Assembly (NCBI GenBank): GCA_019119645.1
Contig: DWWR01000122.1
Coordinates: 1-10,550, forward strand
Length of the DNA: 10,550 nucleotides
Reading direction: 5' to 3'
Source: Anaerobutyricum faecale
Lineage (GTDB): Bacteria > Bacillota > Clostridia > Lachnospirales > Lachnospiraceae
The notes beneath the pieces were generated by a model. The model was not told the origin of the DNA. It did no database searches and saw only the letters and a list, made by a program, of their open reading frames with translations. Positions 6,045 through 10,550 of this stretch are shown here, piece by piece (the first letter of the stretch is position 1; each line of letters starts with the position of its first letter). The translations under genes were made by a program, and so were the position numbers.

Positions 6045-7424
6045 CTACGGCACCGGTATCATGATTTTCAGCACAAAGACGCCGTCCGCACATTTTACCG
6101 TGCACTGGCCGTCGTATTTTTCCACCGTATTTCTGATGTTGGACAGTCCGAAACCGTGGAGGAAGGCATCATCCTTGGTGGTTTTTCCGGAGGTGTCTGT
6201 GTCCGGAAGCGCGTTGTTTTCCACCAGAATGACCAGCATGTCGCGGATGCGCCGGGCTTTGACGGTGATGACCCGGCGGGGAACCGCCAGTTTTTCGCTG
6301 GCCTCGATAGCGTTGTCCAGAGCGTTGCCGAAAATAGTGCTGATATCCAGCGGGTCCAGGAAGGCACCGTCGGCGAAATGGATGACCGCAGTGAAGTCAA
6401 TCTGTTTTTCTCTGGCGGTTTTCGCCTTGTCCCGGATGATGACGTCCAGATAGGCGTTGCCGGTGCGGTAATAGTTCTCGTAGGATGAGATCTGCTGCTG
6501 CAGGCGCTTGATAGAGGAACGGATGCCGCCCGGGCCGGACTGGCTGCCCTCTGTTGAGGCATTGCTTCTGCCGCCGGGACTGCCGCTTTTTGATGCATTT
6601 TCAGCAGCGGACATAGCGGCGCCAGTGTCCGGCACCGCATTTTCCAGCACCAGCAGATGATTTTTCATGTCATGATAGATCTGACGGATGCGGGTTTCGT
6701 CCGCCATTTTTTCCTCATAATAGGATTGCCGCATTTCAAGCTCCTGGGCGTGCCATGCGGTCTGCATGGCGCTGCACATGTAGGAGGCCAGGTAAATACA
6801 GCCAAAACTTGAAAAAATCGAGGCGGCACAGATGGGATATACGATGATGATCTTCTCCGGCATGAAATATATAATAGTAAAGATGGAGACCACGGAGGCC
6901 AGCATCAGGGTATCCACGATAAGCCACATGCGGTTGGTGAGAGTATAAGTGGTGTCCTGCAGATATTTCCGCAGAAACAGCCAGGCGCCGGTCCAGAAAA
7001 GCAGTCTTGCCAGCAGGGTGGCGGCGCGGATGGCACTGCTTACCTCCATGACTGCCGGCGACCAGAGGGTATCATCATTGGGCGCGCCGGTGATGCCGAA
7101 GAAAAGGAGAGCGCCGGTATCCTGCATAATGTAGTTGATGGCGATGACTGCCGGATAAAAAATCAGTACAGCGGTGAATTTTTCCACCCAGCGGCCCTGG
7201 TGGAAAAGGATTATGTAAATGCTGAATCCAATGAGAGAGCCCAGAAGGTTTGGCAGGTCATTGGAATAAATGATCACCACAGCAAAAAAACTGCAGGCAA
7301 AAAACGCCAGGATCCGCAAAAACCAATTCCGGTGTACTGGAAGAAATGTGTGCAGAATCCAGAAAAAAATAAAAACGTAAGCCCATTCCAGGACAAAACA
7401 AAGAATATTCAGAAAATGTGTCAT
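6045..7424 (-). CDS. GHKL-type sensor histidine kinase (AgrC-like class)
   Basis: This is the membrane sensor kinase that should phosphorylate the response regulator encoded just upstream. The 459 residues start with six to seven hydrophobic helices (about 5-28, 33-53, 57-74, 84-100, 130-151, 166-187, 191-217) and no extracytoplasmic sensor domain, as in AgrC-like kinases. The H-box YHDMKNHL has His251. Then come N-box FGNALDNAIEAS (365-376) and G-box GFGLSNI (424-430) of the ATPase domain. Unusually, the two dimerisation helices are split by about 36 residues rich in Gly, Ser, Ala and Asn (265-300). The ATG overlaps the regulator stop as ATGA, with GGGGAG 7 nt upstream, so the two are translationally coupled. 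No terminator is visible after the TAG, so some transcripts may continue into the transporter genes. The ligand is unknown. Confidence 0.93.
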   Translation of the reverse strand: MTHFLNILCFVLEWAYVFIFFWILHTFLPVHRNWFLRILAFFACSFFAVVIIYSNDLPNLLGSLIGFSIYIILFHQGRWVEKFTAVLIFYPAVIAINYIMQDTGALLFFGITGAPNDDTLWSPAVMEVSSAIRAATLLARLLFWTGAWLFLRKYLQDTTYTLTNRMWLIVDTLMLASVVSIFTIIYFMPEKIIIVYPICAASIFSSFGCIYLASYMCSAMQTAWHAQELEMRQSYYEEKMADETRIRQIYHDMKNHLLVLENAVPDTGAAMSAAENASKSGSPGGRSNASTEGSQSGPGGIRSSIKRLQQQISSYENYYRTGNAYLDVIIRDKAKTAREKQIDFTAVIHFADGAFLDPLDISTIFGNALDNAIEASEKLAVPRRVITVKARRIRDMLVILVENNALPDTDTSGKTTKDDAFLHGFGLSNIRNTVEKYDGQCTVKCADGVFVLKIMIPVP

Positions 7425-8131
7425 AGCATATCTCCCCAGTAATCCGTCAGCTGTTCCATAAATGCCTTCCGGCGCGGCTGGCTGATGGGTATTTTTTCTC
7501 CGGTGATCAGAGTGATCTCCAGCTTTTTGACGCCTTTTACATAGGCCAGATTGATGAGGTAGCTGGTGTGGCAGCGGGCAAAACTGCTGCCCTGAAGTCG
7601 TTTTTCCATTTCCTTCATGCTGCGGTAGCAGAGGATACTTTCTTGTTCTGTATGGAACAGAAGATTTCGGTTATAAGTTTCCACGTAGCGGAGATTTTTG
7701 AGGATCACCTTATATTTGCCTGTGTCGTTGGAAATGATCAGAGCCGGCTCTGTTTCCTGATGGCGCCTTCGGATAAACTTATCAAGCTCCGCCTTGAGCC
7801 GACCGTACTGCAGCGGTTTGATGATATAGTTGGCGGCCTGGTACTTATAGCCTTCCAGCCCGTATTGAGCCAGGGTAGTCAGAAAAATGATGCCGACGCT
7901 CTCGTCCTTTTCGCGGATGCGCCGGGCGGCCCGCAGTCCGTCTACCATTTTCATCTGTATGTCCAGAAAAATCAAATCGAAAGACGGGTCGTATTTTTCA
8001 ATGAGATCAAGCCCGTCATAGAAAATGGAAGTTTTGATCTCCTCACCGGTTTCCAGAATGTACTGCGAGAGCAGTTCTTCCAGATGATGTACAAAAGTTT
8101 TTTCGTCGTCGCAGATGGCAATGTGAAGCAC
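7421..8131 (-). CDS. LytTR-family response regulator
   Basis: This cytoplasmic transcription factor is activated by phosphorylation from the adjacent kinase. Numbered from the GTG at 8131 it has 236 residues. The receiver domain (about 1-118) has the acidic pair in ICDDE (Asp8, Asp9), phospho-acceptor Asp57 in FLDIQM, Thr85/Thr86 and Lys105. The C-terminal LytTR DNA-binding domain (about 130-231) shows the typical RCHTSYLINLAYVKGV and PISQPRRKAF segments. I prefer the GTG because the protein then opens MLHIAICDDE like its family and AGAGAGG lies 10 nt upstream. A TTG nine codons earlier (8156-8158) is in frame but has no ribosome binding site and would overlap the likely transcription start. 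It is first in the cassette, and its last bases overlap the kinase start. Confidence 0.95.
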   Translation of the reverse strand: MLHIAICDDEKTFVHHLEELLSQYILETGEEIKTSIFYDGLDLIEKYDPSFDLIFLDIQMKMVDGLRAARRIREKDESVGIIFLTTLAQYGLEGYKYQAANYIIKPLQYGRLKAELDKFIRRRHQETEPALIISNDTGKYKVILKNLRYVETYNRNLLFHTEQESILCYRSMKEMEKRLQGSSFARCHTSYLINLAYVKGVKKLEITLITGEKIPISQPRRKAFMEQLTDYWGDML

Positions 8132-8167
8132 TCCCTTATGTCCTCTCTTTCTGTGCAAACTGCATTT

Positions 8168-8196
8168 ATTATAACGGCTCAGGGGCGATTTCTCAA
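8168..8196 (-). promoter_or_regulatory. Promoter of the two-component system
   Basis: On the minus strand, -35 TTGAGA (8191-8196) and a perfect -10 TATAAT (8168-8173) are separated by 17 bp. Transcription would start near 8161, about 30 nt before the GTG start of the regulator. A run of nine C (minus strand) lies directly upstream of the -35 box. Confidence 0.8.
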
Positions 8197-8205
8197 GGGG
8201 GGGGG
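8197..8205. repeat. Run of nine G between divergent promoters
   Basis: Nine consecutive G on the plus strand touch the upstream edge of the -35 box of the two-component promoter and lie about 40 bp upstream of the CLC -10 box. Homopolymer runs of this length can change length by slipped-strand replication. Confidence 0.85.
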
Positions 8206-8241
8206 TAGAGGTGATTTTTTAGAAAATGTATGGTACTATTT

Positions 8242-8250
8242 TGTTATGAT
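8242..8250 (+). promoter_or_regulatory. Possible extended -10 promoter of the CLC gene
   Basis: TGTTATGAT is an extended -10 box (TGn followed by TATGAT). No good -35 is seen 17 bp upstream (GAAAAT). Transcription would start near 8257, giving a leader of about 56 nt before the ATG at 8313. I see no crcB-type fluoride riboswitch signature in this leader. Confidence 0.4.
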
Positions 8251-8312
8251 GCAGGATGTGCGAAACGGAAACTGTGAAGAAAAATATTTTATGTTATGGT
8301 GGGAATAAGACA

Positions 8313-9656
8313 ATGGAAGAGAAGATCAAAGAAAAAATCAAACAGATGCAGCATCAGATCAAAGATGTGGAGATTCATTATCTGAAATTAATGGGATTTA
8401 ATTTGAAGACCGGTCTGCTCTGGATGATCCGGGCCTTCATCGTGGGCCTGGTGGTGGGTGGTTTCAGCAGCGTGTTTACCCTGGGACTGGGGTGGGTCAC
8501 CGAAGTGAGGAAGGAATATCCCTTCTTACTTTTCTTACTGCCGGCCGGCGGTCTGCTGATCGTGTGGCTGTACCGGCTTTGCGGCATGAAAAAAGATACT
8601 GGTACTAATCTGCTGATCACGGCGGTACACAACAGCCAGCAGAACGTGCCCGTTTATCTGGCGCCTCTCATTTTTGGAGCTACGCTGATCACCCATCTGT
8701 TCGGCGGTTCCGCCGGCCGGGAAGGGGCGGCTCTGCAGATGGGCGGAAGCCTGGGCAATACTCTGGGCAGGCTGCTCCATCTCCACGAGGGAGACCGGAA
8801 GATCCTGATGATGAGCGGCATGAGCGCGGCTTTTTCCGCGGTGTTTGGAACGCCCATGGCGGCAGCTATCTTTCCCATGGAGATGATCAGCGTGGGAATC
8901 ATGCAGTATTCGGCTTTGCTGCCCTGCGTATTTGCGTCGCTGGTGGCCAGTCAGTTTGCCCTTAACCTGGGGATTTATCCGGAAGCGTATCATGTGACAG
9001 GAATTCCGGCGGTCACCTTTGAAACTTTTGGAAAGCTGGTGCTGCTGGGCATCCTCTGCGCGGTGGTCAGCGTTCTTTTCTGCAATTTCCTCCGGGGAGC
9101 CAATTATTTTTATGGGAAATATTTTAAAAATCCATACATAAGGGTTATCGTCGGAGGTGTGCTGGTTATTGTTTTAACGATGCTGGTGGGGAATTTTGAT
9201 TATAATGGGGCTGGAACGGAGCTCATCGAGCGTGCCATCGAACACGGCGAGACACCGGCATACGCCTTTCTTCTGAAAATGCTGTTTACTTCCCTGACAC
9301 TGGCGGCAGGATTTAAGGGCGGTGAGATCGTGCCGTCTTTCTGTACCGGAGCTGCTTTCGGCTGTCTGTACGGCAACCTCATGGGAATCTCTCCTTCCCT
9401 GTGCGCGGCCCTGGGCATGACGGCGGTGTTCTGCGGCGTTACCAACTGTCCGATCACCTCCATGCTCATCGGCTTTGAGCTGTTCGGATTTGAGGGGGCA
9501 GTGTTCATTCTTCTGGTGATTTCTGTCAGCTATCTGTTCTCCGGATACCGGGGACTTTACCGGGAACAGATCATCGTTTATTCCAAATATCACCCGAAAT
9601 ATATCAATCGATTGTCAGGTGATGAAAGCTTTGACGGGAAAGATTATGAAGAATGA
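8313..9656 (+). CDS. CLC-family anion transporter, possibly CLC-F type
   Basis: This is a membrane protein of the CLC family, which forms homodimeric Cl-/H+ or F-/H+ antiporters or chloride channels. It has 447 residues from the ATG at 8313, with about ten or more membrane segments, the usual bacterial length, and no CBS domains. The gating-glutamate motif is GREGAALQMGG (Glu137), with Ala where classical ClcA has the Pro of GREGP. The GSGIP selectivity motif is absent; the equivalent region reads DTGTNL (95-100). The GIFAP-type motif is replaced by GGEIVP (336-341). Glu190 in FPMEM aligns near the internal proton-glutamate region, but the following position, Glu203 in E. coli ClcA, is Met. 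These changes fit the fluoride-exporting CLC-F clade better than ClcA, but that is inference. The start was chosen over an ATG at 8256 because GGTGGGA lies about 8 nt upstream and 8256 coincides with the probable transcription start. The gene is divergent from the two-component system. Confidence 0.9.
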   Translation: MEEKIKEKIKQMQHQIKDVEIHYLKLMGFNLKTGLLWMIRAFIVGLVVGGFSSVFTLGLGWVTEVRKEYPFLLFLLPAGGLLIVWLYRLCGMKKDTGTNLLITAVHNSQQNVPVYLAPLIFGATLITHLFGGSAGREGAALQMGGSLGNTLGRLLHLHEGDRKILMMSGMSAAFSAVFGTPMAAAIFPMEMISVGIMQYSALLPCVFASLVASQFALNLGIYPEAYHVTGIPAVTFETFGKLVLLGILCAVVSVLFCNFLRGANYFYGKYFKNPYIRVIVGGVLVIVLTMLVGNFDYNGAGTELIERAIEHGETPAYAFLLKMLFTSLTLAAGFKGGEIVPSFCTGAAFGCLYGNLMGISPSLCAALGMTAVFCGVTNCPITSMLIGFELFGFEGAVFILLVISVSYLFSGYRGLYREQIIVYSKYHPKYINRLSGDESFDGKDYEE

Positions 9657-9728
9657 GAAAAAAAGGCGATTCAGATATAAGATTTTTAACAATATTTCGT
9701 GAAAAATATGGCGCTCTAATTTTTTTTG

Positions 9729-9737
9729 TGCTATAAT
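9729..9737 (+). promoter_or_regulatory. Extended -10 promoter of ppdK
   Basis: TGCTATAAT combines a perfect TATAAT (9732-9737) with the TGn extension at 9729-9731. The -35 region 17 bp upstream (TGGCGC) is poor, and the spacer holds eight T in a row (9720-9727). Transcription should begin near 9744, about 64 nt before the start codon. No confident terminator is seen after the CLC stop: the only hairpin (ATATTT/AAATAT around 9692-9709) is all A/T and too far from the T run. Confidence 0.7.
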
Positions 9738-9741
9738 AGTT

Positions 9742-9763
9742 GCGCATGTGAGGAATCATGTGC
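9742..9763 (+). promoter_or_regulatory. Inverted repeat at the ppdK transcription start
   Basis: GCGCATG (9742-9748) and CATGTGC (9757-9763) form a 7-bp stem with one G-U pair around an 8-nt loop, beginning 4 bp after the -10 box. It could be an operator for an unknown regulator, or a hairpin at the extreme 5' end of the mRNA that protects it from decay. The sequence alone does not decide between the two. Confidence 0.45.
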
Positions 9764-9807
9764 GTTACGTGTGCAGAATATAGATAATTTTTTAAGGAGG
9801 AACAACA

Positions 9808-10550
9808 ATGGCAAAAAAATGGGTATACCTGTTTACCGAAGGCGATGCCTCAATGAGAAATCTTCTCGGCGGCAAAGGCGCTAACCTTGCTGAGATGACA
9901 AACATTGGTCTGCCTGTACCTCAGGGTTTCACCATCACAACTGAGGCGTGTACACAGTACTATGAAGACGGAAGACAGATTAACGATGAGATCCAGGCAC
10001 AGATCATGGAGTACATCACAAAGATGGAAGAGATCACCGGAAAGAAATTCGGTGATAAAGAGAACCCTCTTCTGGTTTCCGTTCGTTCCGGTGCTCGTGC
10101 TTCCATGCCAGGTATGATGGACACCATCCTGAACCTTGGTTTAAATGAAGACGTTGTAGAAGTATTGGCTGCAAAATCCGGCAATCCTCGCTGGGCTTGG
10201 GACTGCTACAGAAGATTCATCCAGATGTATTCTGACGTAGTTATGGAAGTAGGTAAGAAATACTTCGAAGAATTAATCGACAAAATGAAAGCAGAAAAAG
10301 GCGTAACACAGGACGTTGACCTTACTGCTGATGACTTAAAAGAGCTGGCTTCCCAGTTCAAAGCTGAATATAAAGAGAAGATCGGGGAAGATTTCCCTAC
10401 AGATCCGAAGGAACAGTTAATGGGCGCGATCAAAGCCGTATTCCGTTCCTGGGATAACCCACGTGCCAACGTATACCGTCGTGACAACGATATCCCATAC
10501 AGCTGGGGTACTGCTGTTAACGTACAGAGCATGGCATTTGGTAACATGGG
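9808..10550 (+). CDS. ppdK: Pyruvate, phosphate dikinase (N-terminal part, cut by window edge)
   Basis: PpdK interconverts pyruvate, ATP and phosphate with phosphoenolpyruvate, AMP and pyrophosphate in the cytoplasm; in anaerobic Clostridia it links glycolysis and gluconeogenesis. The first 247 codons are present and open to the right edge; the full enzyme is about 874 residues. The visible part is the N-terminal nucleotide-binding (ATP-grasp) domain: LLGGKGANLAEM with Lys23, SVRSGARASMPGMMDTILN with Arg93, and VFRSWDNPRA (211-220). It is close throughout to Clostridium symbiosum PPDK, whose nucleotide-contacting Lys22 and Arg92 (numbered without Met) match. The phospho-histidine and PEP/pyruvate domains lie outside the window. 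AAGGAGG sits 7 nt before the ATG. Codon use leans to GGT, CGT, GTA and GTT, unlike the GGC/CGG/GTG-rich genes to its left, as expected for a highly expressed enzyme. Confidence 0.98.
   Translation, partial: MAKKWVYLFTEGDASMRNLLGGKGANLAEMTNIGLPVPQGFTITTEACTQYYEDGRQINDEIQAQIMEYITKMEEITGKKFGDKENPLLVSVRSGARASMPGMMDTILNLGLNEDVVEVLAAKSGNPRWAWDCYRRFIQMYSDVVMEVGKKYFEELIDKMKAEKGVTQDVDLTADDLKELASQFKAEYKEKIGEDFPTDPKEQLMGAIKAVFRSWDNPRANVYRRDNDIPYSWGTAVNVQSMAFGNM

Noticed and set aside
6095..6640. A 181-codon minus-strand frame inside the kinase gene
   Set aside because: Low-complexity Arg/Ser/Pro-rich product in another frame of the kinase; the kinase frame is intact with N- and G-boxes on the same DNA, so this is not a frameshifted remnant.
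7568..8308. A 246-codon plus-strand frame antisense to the response regulator
   Set aside because: It covers the regulator gene and both divergent promoters, has no family match, and the minus-strand receiver and LytTR domains are complete.
8161..8312. A fluoride (crcB) riboswitch upstream of the CLC gene
   Set aside because: I looked for its conserved GATG and pseudoknot segments and saw none; the likely leader of about 56 nt is also too short to hold one with an expression platform.
8256..8312. Upstream ATG at 8256 as start of the CLC protein
   Set aside because: No spaced ribosome binding site, it coincides with the probable transcription start, and the added 19 residues do not look like a CLC N-terminus.
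9690..9727. Terminator for the CLC gene
   Set aside because: The only hairpin is a 6-bp A/T stem and the T8 run lies about 10 nt beyond it, in the ppdK promoter spacer; not a convincing intrinsic terminator.
1..10550. CRISPR array, tRNA or rRNA genes, transposase or phage genes
   Set aside because: No regularly spaced repeats, cloverleaf-type sequence or mobile-element coding region was seen on either strand.

Overview
The window reads as a chromosomal segment of an anaerobic Firmicute, most likely a Lachnospiraceae (Clostridium cluster XIVa) member. This is inferred from the strong AAGGAGG-type ribosome binding sites, a T-box-controlled leuA of the long 2-isopropylmalate synthase class, and a PpdK N-terminus very close to the Clostridium symbiosum enzyme. 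The genus cannot be fixed from the sequence.

Layout from left to right. Positions 1-186 hold nothing I can assign. Positions 187-1950 are leuA on the minus strand, followed by its own terminator. Positions 1951-2604 are the long leuA leader: a promoter, a leucine-type T-box riboswitch (specifier CTC), its terminator, and then about 250 nt of fold-back sequence before the leuA ribosome binding site. Positions 2605-8131 are a minus-strand signalling and transport cassette read in the order LytTR response regulator, GHKL histidine kinase, ABC ATPase, FtsX-type permease. From 8313 the plus strand carries a CLC-type anion transporter, divergent from the cassette, then the start of ppdK, which runs off the right edge.

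How the parts work together. The kinase and regulator overlap by 4 bp and are clearly co-translated. The transporter pair follows after a 144-bp gap with its own promoter. Just upstream of that promoter are two AGTT-containing direct repeats 20 bp apart, the arrangement expected of a LytTR operator, so the natural model is that the two-component system switches on its adjacent exporter or peptide-sensing transporter. leuA is a separate single-gene unit controlled by uncharged leucyl-tRNA. The CLC protein has lost the classical chloride-selectivity motifs and resembles fluoride-exporting CLC-F proteins. ppdK is a central carbon enzyme with codon use typical of high expression.

I do not see a wholly new system. 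The most interesting points are a Gly/Ser-rich insert in the middle of the kinase dimerisation domain, the candidate LytTR operator, a run of nine G between the divergent promoters, the non-canonical CLC motifs, and the layered fold-back structures downstream of the T-box terminator.
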